Source: an uncultured Roseburia sp. (lineage in GTDB: Bacteria > Bacillota > Clostridia > Lachnospirales > Lachnospiraceae). From it: 25,442 nucleotides of DNA. Each line of letters begins with the position of its first letter. The first letter of the stretch is position 1. Of the stretch, positions 1 through 8,362 are shown one piece after another. Position numbers and translations under genes: made by a program. Location of the stretch: positions 1 to 25,442 of the forward strand of contig UQAQ01000042.1 in NCBI GenBank assembly GCA_900539115.1. Reading direction: 5' to 3'. Below the pieces are notes generated by a model. It was not told the DNA's origin. It worked only from the letters and a program-made list of their open reading frames with translations, and searched no databases.

Positions 1-23
1 ATCTCCTAGCTGTATAAAGAAAA

Positions 24-47
24 ACGAGACGACCGAAGTCGTCTCGT
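24..47 (-). terminator. Perfect 10-bp hairpin, terminator-like on minus strand
   Basis: ACGAGACGAC and GTCGTCTCGT form a perfect 10-bp stem around a 4-base loop. Read on the minus strand the loop is TTCG and the stem is followed by TTTTTCTTT, the form of an intrinsic terminator. On the plus strand it is followed by A residues, so it would not stop plus transcription. No minus-strand gene is visible to its right, so it may belong to the end of an insertion sequence (see the neighbouring entry) rather than to a host gene. Confidence 0.5.
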
Positions 48-51
48 AAAA

Positions 52-76
52 AGTCTAACTTTGAGGGGTCACCTCA
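52..76. mobile_element. Possible terminal repeat of an IS3-family element
   Basis: Read on the minus strand, these 25 bases begin TGAGGTGACCCC and continue CAAAGTTAGACT. This resembles, from memory, the TGA..TGACCCC..AAAGTTAGAC ends of IS150-group IS3 elements in Clostridia. A palindrome lies immediately inside, and nothing to the right looks like IS. If correct, the element body lies to the left, outside the window. No transposase coding can be confirmed in the 51 bases available, so this is an inference from end similarity alone. Confidence 0.35.
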
Positions 77-136
77 TCATTCAGGCAGTCTTTCCCATAG
101 TGAAACGAAGTTAATAAAAAATTCATATTTTTCATA

Positions 137-165
137 TTGTATGTTCTGAAATCTTGCCTTATTAT
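137..165 (+). promoter_or_regulatory. Candidate sigma-A promoter of recJ
   Basis: TTGTAT, a 17-base spacer and TATTAT lie 33 bases upstream of the recJ start. A second AT-rich word (TATAAA) directly follows and could be an alternative -10. This would drive recJ and possibly the four genes behind it. Confidence 0.5.
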
Positions 166-197
166 TATAAATAAGAATTGGTAAAAGGAAAGAGTCA

Positions 198-1955
198 ATG
201 AAACATAAAAGCAAAAAATGGATGCTTCAGACCAAACGGGCTGATTTTCGCAAGATCAGTGAAAGATTTGGGATATCGCCGGTTCTGGCAAGATGCATTG
301 TAAATAGAGAAGTACAAGAGGAAGAAATTGGAAATTACATACAGGCAGACTGGAGGCAGCTGCATTCGCCGTGGCTTTTCAAAGACATGGAGAAGGCGGT
401 GCAGATTCTGCGTGGAAATAGAGAAAAATTAGTGGCAATTTCTTCGGATTTTGACTGTGATGGTATATTTTCGGCAATCATTTTAAAAAAAGGGCTGGAA
501 AAAGTTGGAATACGTAGTGAGATTTATACACCGGACCGGGTGGCGGAAGGATATGGGGTAAATCGACGGATTGTGGATGAGGCGACAGAGGCCGGCGCGG
601 AGATCCTGCTTACTTGTGATAATGGAATCGCTGCCAATGAAGAAATCCGGTATGCCAAAGAAAAAGGGATGACAGTCATTGTTACCGACCACCATGAAGT
701 GCAGGAAGAGCTCCCACCGGCAGATGCTGTCGTAGACCATAAGCAAGAGGACTGTGGATATCCGTTTAAAGGACTGTGCGGTGCCGGTGTGGCATTTCAG
801 CTGATCGGTGCATTGTACGAAAAAGAGGGCATCTCGCCTGATGAGCGTGAGGACTTGCTCGAATATGCAGCAATCGCGACCGTTGCGGATGTGATGGAAT
901 TAAAAGGCGAAAACCGTGGATTGGTAAAATCCGGGCTGCGGGCATTGGAACATACAAAAAATACAGGACTTCGCGCTTTGTTGGAAGTGCAGGAATTAAG
1001 CGGAAAAGAACTTGAGGCGTACCATATCGGGTTTATTCTCGGGCCCTGCTTTAATGCGGCGGGGCGAATTGATACCGTGACGAGAGCGTTTGAACTTTTG
1101 GAGGAAACCAATAAGGAAAAAGCATTGCAAATGGCGCGGCAATTAAAAGACATCAACGATACCAGAAAGCAAATGACAGAAGAGGCCGCAAAGGGCGCCT
1201 TTGAGATATTGCAGGAAAGCGGAAAAGAAGATGAGCCGGTACATATTGTGCTTTTGCCGGATTGTCATGAAAGCCTTGTGGGGATCGTGGCGGGAAGGAT
1301 AAAAGAAGAATACCATCACCCCGTAATCGTGTTCTGTCCGGTAGGAGACGGGCTTGTAAAAGGTTCCGGGCGTTCCATCGAGTCCTATCATATGTTTGAA
1401 AAATTGATGGCATGTAAAGATCTCATGGTTCGCTTTGGTGGACACAAAATGGCAGCCGGAATGACACTGCATGAAAAAGATCTCCCGGAATTAGAGAGGC
1501 GGTTGAATGCAGAGGCGGGACTTACACAAGCCGATTTTGTGCCGAAATTATGGATTGATGTGGCGATGCCGGTGCAGTATATATCGATTCCGCTGATCGA
1601 AGAATTGCAGACGCTGGAGCCATTCGGGGTAGGAAATCCGAAGCCGGTATTTGCAGAACAACATTTCCATATACTGGAAGCGTCGAGGCTTGGAAAAAAT
1701 AGAAATGTGCTGAGCATGAAAGTAGCAAATGAAAAAGGGTATGTCATAAAGGCAGTATATTTTGGCGACATTGATGTGTTTGAAGAATTTGTATGTGAAA
1801 TATGGGGAGACAGTGAATTGCAGAAAATGTATCAGAAACAGCCCAATGAAATTGATATAGGATTTGCCTATTATCCTTCCATCAATGAATACGGCGGAAA
1901 TCGGACGCTGCAGATCGTAGTAACCGATTATTGTGTGGTACACAAGGACAGGTAA
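198..1955 (+). CDS. recJ: Single-stranded-DNA-specific exonuclease RecJ
   Basis: A 585-residue DHH/DHHA1 phosphoesterase that degrades single-stranded DNA 5' to 3' in recombination and mismatch/base-excision repair. Visible motifs are DFDCDG at about 84-89 (motif I metal ligands), DNG at 141-143, the signature DHH at 164-166, GAGVAF near 195-200, and the DHHA1 glycine motif GGHKMAAG near 415-423. The C-terminal part should hold the OB-fold. The length is close to E. coli RecJ (577) and shorter than the long Bacillus form. The start ATG has an AAAGGAAAGAG ribosome binding site and an upstream promoter. It ends 11 bases before the next gene, so it is probably first in an operon. The family call is secure; whether a second recJ exists elsewhere cannot be seen. 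Confidence 0.93.
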   Translation: MKHKSKKWMLQTKRADFRKISERFGISPVLARCIVNREVQEEEIGNYIQADWRQLHSPWLFKDMEKAVQILRGNREKLVAISSDFDCDGIFSAIILKKGLEKVGIRSEIYTPDRVAEGYGVNRRIVDEATEAGAEILLTCDNGIAANEEIRYAKEKGMTVIVTDHHEVQEELPPADAVVDHKQEDCGYPFKGLCGAGVAFQLIGALYEKEGISPDEREDLLEYAAIATVADVMELKGENRGLVKSGLRALEHTKNTGLRALLEVQELSGKELEAYHIGFILGPCFNAAGRIDTVTRAFELLEETNKEKALQMARQLKDINDTRKQMTEEAAKGAFEILQESGKEDEPVHIVLLPDCHESLVGIVAGRIKEEYHHPVIVFCPVGDGLVKGSGRSIESYHMFEKLMACKDLMVRFGGHKMAAGMTLHEKDLPELERRLNAEAGLTQADFVPKLWIDVAMPVQYISIPLIEELQTLEPFGVGNPKPVFAEQHFHILEASRLGKNRNVLSMKVANEKGYVIKAVYFGDIDVFEEFVCEIWGDSELQKMYQKQPNEIDIGFAYYPSINEYGGNRTLQIVVTDYCVVHKDR

Positions 1956-1966
1956 GGAGTGAGCAG

Positions 1967-2935
1967 ATGATAACGATAAGTTTGTGTATGATCGTAAAAA
2001 ATGAGGAAAAAGTGCTGGCAAGGTGCCTTGACAGCATTGCAGATCTTATGGATGAGATTATTATTGTCGATACCGGATCAAGTGATAATACAAAAGAAAT
2101 AGCAAAAAAATACACCGATAAAATTTATGATTTTGCATGGATCGATGACTTTTCGGCGGCACGTAATTATTCTTTTTCCAAGGCGACAAAAGAGTATATT
2201 TATGTGGCAGACGCAGATGAAGTAATAGACGCTGACAATCACCGAAAACTAGCCGAATTAAAGGAGGTTCTGATCCCTGAAATAGAAATTGTACAGATGC
2301 GATACTGCAATCAGTTGGCCAATGGAACGGCTTATAATTTTGATGCGGAATACCGGCCTAAATTGTACAAACGCCAGCGGGAATTTACGTGGATTGAACC
2401 GGTGCATGAAATGGTTCGTCTGGATCCGGTTGTTTATGACAGTGAAATTGATATTTTGCATATGCCGGAAAGCGTGCACAGCAGCAGAGATTTTGCTGTG
2501 TTTCAGAAGCAGATTCAAAAAGGCCAGCGGCTTTCCAAGAGACTGCATCATATGTATGCAATGGAATTGTATATTTCCGGAAGTGATGAAGATGTGATTC
2601 AGGCAGAACCGTATTTTGCTGCGACAGCATGTGAGCCGGAACGAAGTCTCGATGAAGTGAAAGAAGCAGCTTGTATCGTCGTGCGGGCAGCAAGACTTCG
2701 CGGGGACAGCGGAGTGATTTTGAAGATGTGCCTCAAAGATCTTTTGAGTGAAGGTTCTTCTGAAATGTGTTATGAACTTGGCGAATATTTTTATGAAAAG
2801 AAGGACTACGAAGAGTCGGCGATGTGGTATTATAATGCAATGAACGAGACAAACAGTATTTTAAATATGCACACTTCGACCGACTGGCCAAAGGCGCGCT
2901 ACGAAGAAATAGAAAAAATAATAGCAGGGAAATAG
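1967..2935 (+). CDS. Family 2 glycosyltransferase, SunS-like
   Basis: A 322-residue cytoplasmic GT-A glycosyltransferase. The N-terminus SLCMIVKNEE, the VDTGSSD motif at about 34-40 and the metal-binding DADE at 82-85 mark a family 2 nucleotide-sugar-binding fold. The second half is helical and looks TPR-like (for example the segment around ELGEYFYEKKDYEESAMWYYNAM). The arrangement resembles SunS-type transferases, some of which glycosylate bacteriocin cysteines, but no precursor peptide gene is nearby. The substrate is therefore unknown. I chose the ATG at 1967, preceded by TAAGGAGTGAGCAG, over an upstream in-frame TTG at 1931 that overlaps recJ and lacks a binding site. It sits between recJ and the MoxR gene at spacings of 11 and 17 bases. 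Confidence 0.85.
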   Translation: MITISLCMIVKNEEKVLARCLDSIADLMDEIIIVDTGSSDNTKEIAKKYTDKIYDFAWIDDFSAARNYSFSKATKEYIYVADADEVIDADNHRKLAELKEVLIPEIEIVQMRYCNQLANGTAYNFDAEYRPKLYKRQREFTWIEPVHEMVRLDPVVYDSEIDILHMPESVHSSRDFAVFQKQIQKGQRLSKRLHHMYAMELYISGSDEDVIQAEPYFAATACEPERSLDEVKEAACIVVRAARLRGDSGVILKMCLKDLLSEGSSEMCYELGEYFYEKKDYEESAMWYYNAMNETNSILNMHTSTDWPKARYEEIEKIIAGK

Positions 2936-2952
2936 AAGAAAGGAGCAGGCAG

Positions 2953-3882
2953 ATGGCGGGACAAATACAGATGCTGCAGGAAACGATCAATCAGGTAGTA
3001 AAGGGCAAACAAAAAGTGGTAGAAAAGGTGCTCTGTGCGATGCTTGCAGGCGGTCATATATTGCTCGAGGATATCCCGGGGGTCGGCAAAACGACGTTAG
3101 CGATGGCGATTGCGAAAGCGACAGATTTGACGTATCGACGCGTACAATTTACACCGGATGTGCTTCCCAGTGATCTGGTAGGCTTTTCCATGTACAATGA
3201 AAAGACCAAAGAATTTGAATACCGCGAAGGTGCCGTATTTGCCAATCTGTTTCTGGCAGATGAAATCAATCGGACTTCGCCGAAAACCCAGTCAGCACTT
3301 TTGGAGGCGATGGAGGAAGAAAAGGTGACGGTAGATGGAATTACCCATAATCTGCCAGCCCCGTTTACGGTAATTGCGACAGAAAATCCCATCGGTTCTT
3401 CCGGTACGCAGATGCTTCCGGAATCGCAGCTCGACCGTTTTATGATTTGCCTTTCGATGGGATATCCGGAACATCAGGATGCGGTGGATATTTTGAAAAA
3501 CAATGGTGCGAAATCACTTTCCGGCATTCAGGCGGTGGTAACCTTAGCAGAATGGAAAAAATTGCAAAATATGGCAGAAGAGAGTTATGTCAGCGAAGAA
3601 ATGTATGATTATATTGTTCGGCTGACGGAAAATACGAGAAAGCATCCGATGGTGCGTCTCGGAGCGAGTCCGCGGGCAAGCCTTGCGCTTCTTCGTATGG
3701 CGAAGGCAATGGCTGTGATGAAAGGGCGCGATTACGTGACGCCGGAGAATGTGATGGACATTTATCAGGAAGTACTTGCCCACCGTATCAAGCTCAATAT
3801 GCAGGCAAAGGCACAAGGATTGGAAGTTTCTGATATTTTAAAACAGGTTTTTGAAGGAACAAAAGTGGTATGCGTAGAGTAA
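2953..3882 (+). CDS. MoxR-family AAA+ ATPase
   Basis: A 309-residue AAA+ ATPase of the MoxR group, which act as chaperones that assemble or activate partner complexes, often with DUF58/VWA proteins. Visible motifs are Walker A IPGVGKTT at about 41-48, Walker B LFLADEINR at 99-107, sensor 1 ATENP at 142-146 and the PESQLDRF arginine-finger region at 156-163, followed by the helical lid. The start has AAAGGAGCAG upstream. Its last 13 bases overlap the DUF58 gene, which suggests translational coupling and a joint function. It belongs to the widespread MoxR - DUF58 - transglutaminase trio. Confidence 0.93.
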   Translation: MAGQIQMLQETINQVVKGKQKVVEKVLCAMLAGGHILLEDIPGVGKTTLAMAIAKATDLTYRRVQFTPDVLPSDLVGFSMYNEKTKEFEYREGAVFANLFLADEINRTSPKTQSALLEAMEEEKVTVDGITHNLPAPFTVIATENPIGSSGTQMLPESQLDRFMICLSMGYPEHQDAVDILKNNGAKSLSGIQAVVTLAEWKKLQNMAEESYVSEEMYDYIVRLTENTRKHPMVRLGASPRASLALLRMAKAMAVMKGRDYVTPENVMDIYQEVLAHRIKLNMQAKAQGLEVSDILKQVFEGTKVVCVE

Positions 3883-4880
3883 AATACTGGATTGAATTTA
3901 TCGTGATATTTTTTCTGAATGCCTTGATGTATTGGTATTTGGGCGGCTATTTTAATCTGCTGCTTGGCGTGGCAATGATTCTGTTTCTTGGGTTTACGCT
4001 GGCAATGGTACCGCTGGTGATACCTAAAACAGAACCGAAAATGGAAATTCCCGCAGCTGAATTTACCAAAAATACGGAGTTTTTGGTACGTATCCGGGTT
4101 AAAAACAGAAGTATTTTTCCTGTGATACGCTGCACGTTGTATCTTGAGATTGGGAACGGTTTTTTTGAACAGAAAACAGACAAAACGGTGACGATCTCAC
4201 TTCCTGCCAAAGGAGAAGAAGTGTACGAGATGCCGCTAAGCTCGGGACTTTGTGGGGATATTGAGATTACATTGAAACAATTTGGAATAGAAGACCTTCT
4301 TTCTTTTCATGAAAAGCGCAAAAAGGCCGGGCAGACAGAACACATTTATGTTCTGCCTTCCGAGGGGGAGACATTGGATTTTGAGCAGAATGATTATGCG
4401 GCCGGTTTGACGGAATCGACGGAAAGTTCTGCAAAAGGAAGCGATTTTTCGGAAGTTGGACAAGTACGGGAATACATACCCGGCGATTCATTGAAAGATA
4501 TCCATTGGAAATTATCGGCAAAAAGAGAGGCGCTTATGGTAAAGGAGAGACTTCAGATGTCTTCGCAGAAACTGCAGATTGTTTTTTGTGTGGACCGCAG
4601 AAATCCGCAGAGAGCGGATGAAGTGATCTGTTTTTTGTACGAACTGGGAAATTCGGTGATAAAGAGCCGGATTCCGGTAACGGTGTACTGGTGGGGGAGC
4701 AGGAGCCGGCAGTTATATGAAAAAACAGCAGATACAAGAGAGGGATGGAAAGAAGTTCTGGAGCAGATTTTTTATACCGGAGGCGGAGAGGAAGAAGCTG
4801 TCGAAGCATTTCGAATGAATGCGCCGGATCAGGATTATCTGAAAGTGAGCGAGGAAATGCTTGTGATGTGGCAGCGATAG
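3870..4880 (+). CDS. DUF58 domain protein (MoxR partner)
   Basis: A 336-residue membrane-anchored protein with two hydrophobic segments at about 10-26 and 29-51, then a beta-rich region and a DUF58 domain. The DUF58 signature RxYxPGDxLxxIHWKxSAK is clear at about 200-218. Members are thought to work with MoxR ATPases and may have a von Willebrand-A-like fold; the biochemical role is not established. The gene starts inside the end of the MoxR gene and is followed after 18 bases by the transglutaminase gene, so all three are probably cotranscribed. Confidence 0.9.
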   Translation: MRRVKYWIEFIVIFFLNALMYWYLGGYFNLLLGVAMILFLGFTLAMVPLVIPKTEPKMEIPAAEFTKNTEFLVRIRVKNRSIFPVIRCTLYLEIGNGFFEQKTDKTVTISLPAKGEEVYEMPLSSGLCGDIEITLKQFGIEDLLSFHEKRKKAGQTEHIYVLPSEGETLDFEQNDYAAGLTESTESSAKGSDFSEVGQVREYIPGDSLKDIHWKLSAKREALMVKERLQMSSQKLQIVFCVDRRNPQRADEVICFLYELGNSVIKSRIPVTVYWWGSRSRQLYEKTADTREGWKEVLEQIFYTGGGEEEAVEAFRMNAPDQDYLKVSEEMLVMWQR

Positions 4881-4898
4881 AAAGCGAGGTGACAGAAA

Positions 4899-7199
4899 GT
4901 GGCATGGTTTCGCAAGAAAAAGGGACAAAAGAAGAAGGAATTAGTAACCGGACTTGTGCTTGGAGAAGAGCGGACCGCTCAGCAGTCCAGGCGTTTTCTT
5001 ACCTGCCTTCCCAAAGGATTATTATGTTTTTTTATCATTTTTGGTTCTTTTGGGGGCTTTTTGTCTGCATTTGAAATAGAATGTAATTATGTGATCGCAG
5101 CCCTCGTACTTTTGGCATCCGCGGTATATTTTAGCTTTCTGTTTTCCTTTCAAAAAAGCAGCCGGAAAGATCTTGGATATATTGTATTTTTTATCTTTTA
5201 TGTGTTTGGAATTTTGACATTTAAAGTGTATGTAAATAGTGGTTTTGCGGGGATTATTAACGTGATCCGGCAGCGTGGCGAGGTTTATTTTGGCTTAAAT
5301 ACCGGGACGGAATTTGCGGAGCAGATAGAGGATCGAAATCTTTCTGTTACGATGACATTTATTTTTGTCGGGGTATTTTTGATCCTGACATTGAACATTT
5401 TTTTGAGTAATTATATGAATTTAAAATTGCCGCTTTTTATATGTGTTCCGCTCTATATCATTCCGCTTTATTTCCGTCAGGAACCAAAGTTATTTTTTGT
5501 GTTCTGCCTGTGTGGAGGATTCCTCGGAGTTCATATGTTAAAAAACGGAAGGCGCCATCAAGTGGAAAAAAATGCCCGTGTTTATCAAGGCGTTTTGCTG
5601 ACTGCGCTTGCCGCCGTTGTTTTAACCGGCGTTTTTAGTCTCGCATTTACCGAAGAGAAAAATCGTGAGATTTACCATGAAAATGCTTATAAAAAAAGTA
5701 CGGAACGTGCCGTTTCCGGCTTTGTTATGATGGGATTTTGGAGTTTCTTTCCCAATCCTGCTTCGCGAGGCGGTATGAGTGGCGGAAAACTGGGCGATTT
5801 TTCAATGCTTCGTCCGGACAATGAGACCGATCTGAAGATTCGGTTTGCACCCTATACAACGGATCCTCTTTATTTAAAGGGGTATACCGGGCTTCATTAT
5901 GAAGGAAATGAATGGACGGATGGCTATCAGATGCTGGGAGGCATCGCCGGACATACGCAGTATTTTTATACCGAAAGCATGAAAGAAGAAGCCGATGTTT
6001 TGGCGAAAAGACACAGAAAGAACCCACAGCAGGAAGCAAAAGCGAAGATTGAAATAGAAAATGCAGGAGCGGATGCAGACTACGTATACTATCCGTATTT
6101 TACCAAATTTAAAGACTATAAAAAGTATACCAATTCAAGTCAGAAGATTTATGTCGCAAATCCGATCGGAACAAAAAATACATTTACTTTTTATCCAAAC
6201 CTCACCAAGGAAGCGGTGATTCAAGATGCAGATTCTTATATTTACCATCAGGTTCCGGATGAAAATACGACGGTGTTAGATGACTGTATCCGCGATATGG
6301 GGTTGGTTCCGGGAAAAAATTATGGGACGGATCCGAATGTGGTCAACACGGTGATTACCTATCTGCATGACAATTATACCTATAGTTACCGCCCGGGAAG
6401 AGTTCCGGAGGGCGAAGATTTTGTAAATTACTTCCTCGAGGATAATAAGAAGGGAGTCTGTATGCACTTTGCCTCCGCGGCGGCACTTTTTCTCCGCCGG
6501 CTGGGAATCGCCACGCGTTATGTGGAGGGCTATGCTGTCGGTTATGGTGATATTTTGAAAGGGACACTGCGCGAGGACTTAAATTATGATGACTATTACG
6601 AGGGACCTTCGGCACTTGGAAAAACCGGTGTGATGGAAGTGGAGTTGACGGATGCTAATGCACATGCGTGGGTGGAAGCATATTTTCCTAATACAGGCTG
6701 GCAGGTCGTGGATGCGACACCGACAAATATGTCTGAAAATACAGACAGTGACTTTTGGTCATCCGTTAAAAAGTTGATTGACGATTCTCCGCAGATTCAA
6801 CTTGGTGAAGCGTTTTCAAATTTTGGAACCGGGCTTATTTCGTCTGGTATAATGCCTGTAGCTGCGTTTGTTGTGGCGATTGTTATTGCTCTATTCTTTG
6901 CAGGGAAACAAGTGTATTTGAGTATACTTCGATATCGTTCGTGGCATACGGAAGATACGGCGAAAAACTTATTATTATACCTTGAAATACGAAGCCGGCG
7001 ATGGGAGAAAAAGGATGCTGTCTATGCGGGTTTGGTAATGCCGGGAGAGCGGCTTCATTATCTGGCAGCCAGAGATTCCGAGATGCCATTCGAAGAGACG
7101 GAGTTGGAAGAACTTTTTGAAAGAAGCTGCTTTTCTTCGTATAAACCGACACCGGAAGAATACGAGAAACTGCTAAACTGGATTAAAAAATTGACTTGA
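4899..7199 (+). CDS. Membrane-bound transglutaminase-like protein
   Basis: A 766-residue protein with several transmembrane helices in roughly the first 260 residues, a large extracytoplasmic part and another helix near 655-680. The papain-like transglutaminase core is intact: Cys521 in GVCMHFASA, His589 in ANAHAWVEAYF and Asp605 in VVDATP. The TGase-like domain may have protease, amidase or crosslinking activity on cell-surface substrates; which one cannot be told from sequence. The start is GTG, preceded by GCGAGGTGACAGAAA. It is the last gene of the recJ - MoxR - DUF58 - TGase series and ends a few bases before a hairpin that is split by a mobile element. Confidence 0.9.
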   Translation: MAWFRKKKGQKKKELVTGLVLGEERTAQQSRRFLTCLPKGLLCFFIIFGSFGGFLSAFEIECNYVIAALVLLASAVYFSFLFSFQKSSRKDLGYIVFFIFYVFGILTFKVYVNSGFAGIINVIRQRGEVYFGLNTGTEFAEQIEDRNLSVTMTFIFVGVFLILTLNIFLSNYMNLKLPLFICVPLYIIPLYFRQEPKLFFVFCLCGGFLGVHMLKNGRRHQVEKNARVYQGVLLTALAAVVLTGVFSLAFTEEKNREIYHENAYKKSTERAVSGFVMMGFWSFFPNPASRGGMSGGKLGDFSMLRPDNETDLKIRFAPYTTDPLYLKGYTGLHYEGNEWTDGYQMLGGIAGHTQYFYTESMKEEADVLAKRHRKNPQQEAKAKIEIENAGADADYVYYPYFTKFKDYKKYTNSSQKIYVANPIGTKNTFTFYPNLTKEAVIQDADSYIYHQVPDENTTVLDDCIRDMGLVPGKNYGTDPNVVNTVITYLHDNYTYSYRPGRVPEGEDFVNYFLEDNKKGVCMHFASAAALFLRRLGIATRYVEGYAVGYGDILKGTLREDLNYDDYYEGPSALGKTGVMEVELTDANAHAWVEAYFPNTGWQVVDATPTNMSENTDSDFWSSVKKLIDDSPQIQLGEAFSNFGTGLISSGIMPVAAFVVAIVIALFFAGKQVYLSILRYRSWHTEDTAKNLLLYLEIRSRRWEKKDAVYAGLVMPGERLHYLAARDSEMPFEETELEELFERSCFSSYKPTPEEYEKLLNWIKKLT

Positions 7200-7225
7200 T
7201 TTTCATAAAAGACTCATGTTATACT
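7196..7225 (+). promoter_or_regulatory. Candidate extended -10 promoter before MITE copy 1
   Basis: TTGATT, an 18-base spacer and TGTTATACT (extended -10 TG plus TATACT) overlap the end of the transglutaminase gene and the left arm of the split hairpin. Transcription would start right at the edge of the MITE and give the nuclease gene at 7511 a leader containing the whole element. No better promoter is visible between the MITE and 7511. Confidence 0.35.
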
Positions 7226-7450
7226 TTTACAAATGTAACTATTCAGGATCAATGTATGGAAATTAATGAATCGTCGTGCTTGCACGTAAGAGACTTTGAT
7301 TTCCATACATTGAGATCCTAATAGGACTCCACCTCCACATATGAGCATTTTTAGCCTTGTCAAAGGCGAGAAAAGAACACGAAGTGTTCGAAATGCGAAT
7401 GTGGAGGTGGAGCGTCCTGAATAGTTACTTACAAACAATGTGAGTCTTTT
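7207..7450 (+). terminator. Terminator-like hairpin split by the MITE insertion
   Basis: AAAAGACTCA at 7207-7216 is exactly complementary to TGAGTCTTTT at 7441-7450, and the right arm continues TTCTTTTG. If the 194-bp element and one copy of its target duplication are removed, the two arms enclose a loop of about 22 bases and form a 10-bp terminator-like hairpin just after the transglutaminase gene. The insertion lies within the loop. Confidence 0.5.
7235..7428 (+). mobile_element. 194-bp MITE-like element, copy 1
   Basis: The element is bounded by perfect 14-bp terminal inverted repeats, GTAACTATTCAGGA (7235-7248) and TCCTGAATAGTTAC (7415-7428). Flanking 8-bp sequences TTACAAAT and TTACAAAC (7227-7234, 7429-7436) are a near-perfect target duplication. 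Inside are a 13-bp stem (7251-7263 with 7299-7311), a perfect 14-bp stem (7327-7340 with 7399-7412), and smaller hairpins nested in both. It has no coding capacity. A copy of the same length, about six differences away, lies in reverse orientation at 22324-22517. GTAA ends and 8-bp duplications are known hallmarks of the IS66 family, so an IS66-type transposase may mobilise it; this last point is inference. Confidence 0.85.
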
Positions 7451-7510
7451 TTCTTTTGTCATTTCGACAGGAAATTTCCACAGTTAAAATTTTAAGAAGG
7501 GATGGATTAA

Positions 7511-8314
7511 ATGTACGATGAAATTAGGGATGAATTAAAAGAAAAGCAGGAGGAACTTTTTTCTTGGAAAGAACAGTTAGAAATGAGTTTGGCAGAGGCA
7601 CCAAAAGGGAAATTGTATCGATCAGCGAGCAATGGATATGAACAGTATTACATACGCGAGCCGGATCACAATGGAAGAATCCGAAAGAAATATGTAAGAA
7701 AGAACGAGCGAAAGCAGTTAGCGAAGATCTGGCAAAGGGATTATGATTGCAAGATTTTGTCAATGATCAAAAAACGGATACAATGTATCGATCAATTTCT
7801 GGAACAATTTTCAGCCTCTTGTCCGGAAGAAGTTTATGAGAAACTTCCGTTGGAACAAAAGAAGGCCGTCAGTCCTTTTGTGCTAACGGATGAAATGTAC
7901 ATAAAAGAATGGGAAAGTGTAATTTTTGAAGGCCTGGATATGGCGAGCAATCCGCAGGAAATCTTTACAGAACGAGGAGAGCAAGTACGATCTAAATCAG
8001 AAAAAATCATCGCAGACAGTTTATATCGCAATGGGATACCCTACCGATATGAACATCCTGTTTATTTGCGTGGAATGGGAGTTGTCCACCCGGATTTTAT
8101 CTGCCTGCATGTGAAGAAACGCAAGGAAATTTTGTGGGAACACATGGGACTTATGGGTGATCCGGAGTATTGCCGGCGGGCGCTTAAAAAAGAAGAAATG
8201 TATATTAAAAACGGTTACCGTTCAGGGATTGATATCATTTATACCCGGGAATCTTCCGGCTACACAATCAGTACAAAAGTAATTGATCAAATTATCAAAG
8301 ATACTTTTTTATGA
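7511..8314 (+). CDS. Orphan PD-(D/E)XK-type nuclease-like protein
   Basis: A 267-residue protein of unknown function. Residues 1-120 are charged and helical with a likely coiled-coil start. The C-terminal half has a nuclease-like pattern: RSKSEKIIADSLYRNGI with Glu164, then VHPDF with Asp195, a beta strand ending in WEH with Glu210, and DPEYCRRALKKEEMYIKNGY. This resembles the E..D..E-x-H arrangement of PD-(D/E)XK domains attached to some superfamily I helicases, here as a stand-alone gene. The start is preceded by AAGAAGGGATGG. It is flanked by the MITE upstream and the TTACGGTA repeat array downstream, with no partner gene in the same direction. It could be a solitary defence or repair nuclease. 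The fold assignment is by eye only. Confidence 0.6.
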   Translation: MYDEIRDELKEKQEELFSWKEQLEMSLAEAPKGKLYRSASNGYEQYYIREPDHNGRIRKKYVRKNERKQLAKIWQRDYDCKILSMIKKRIQCIDQFLEQFSASCPEEVYEKLPLEQKKAVSPFVLTDEMYIKEWESVIFEGLDMASNPQEIFTERGEQVRSKSEKIIADSLYRNGIPYRYEHPVYLRGMGVVHPDFICLHVKKRKEILWEHMGLMGDPEYCRRALKKEEMYIKNGYRSGIDIIYTRESSGYTISTKVIDQIIKDTFL

Positions 8315-8362
8315 TTGTGATTGCGGAAAGAAAATGAGATAAGGGGAGCGGACAAAAAAAGA

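Noticed and set aside
3365..3374. TTACGGTAA within the MoxR gene
   Set aside because: A single chance occurrence within coding sequence, without a paired arm at the array spacing.
4745..5074. Plus-strand frame joining the DUF58 and transglutaminase genes
   Set aside because: Both real genes have clear motifs and start signals there; the bridging frame is a shadow.
7235..7428. MITE considered as a CRISPR leader or a riboswitch
   Set aside because: It has terminal inverted repeats, target duplications and a second inverted copy, so mobility explains it; there is no repeat-spacer pattern.
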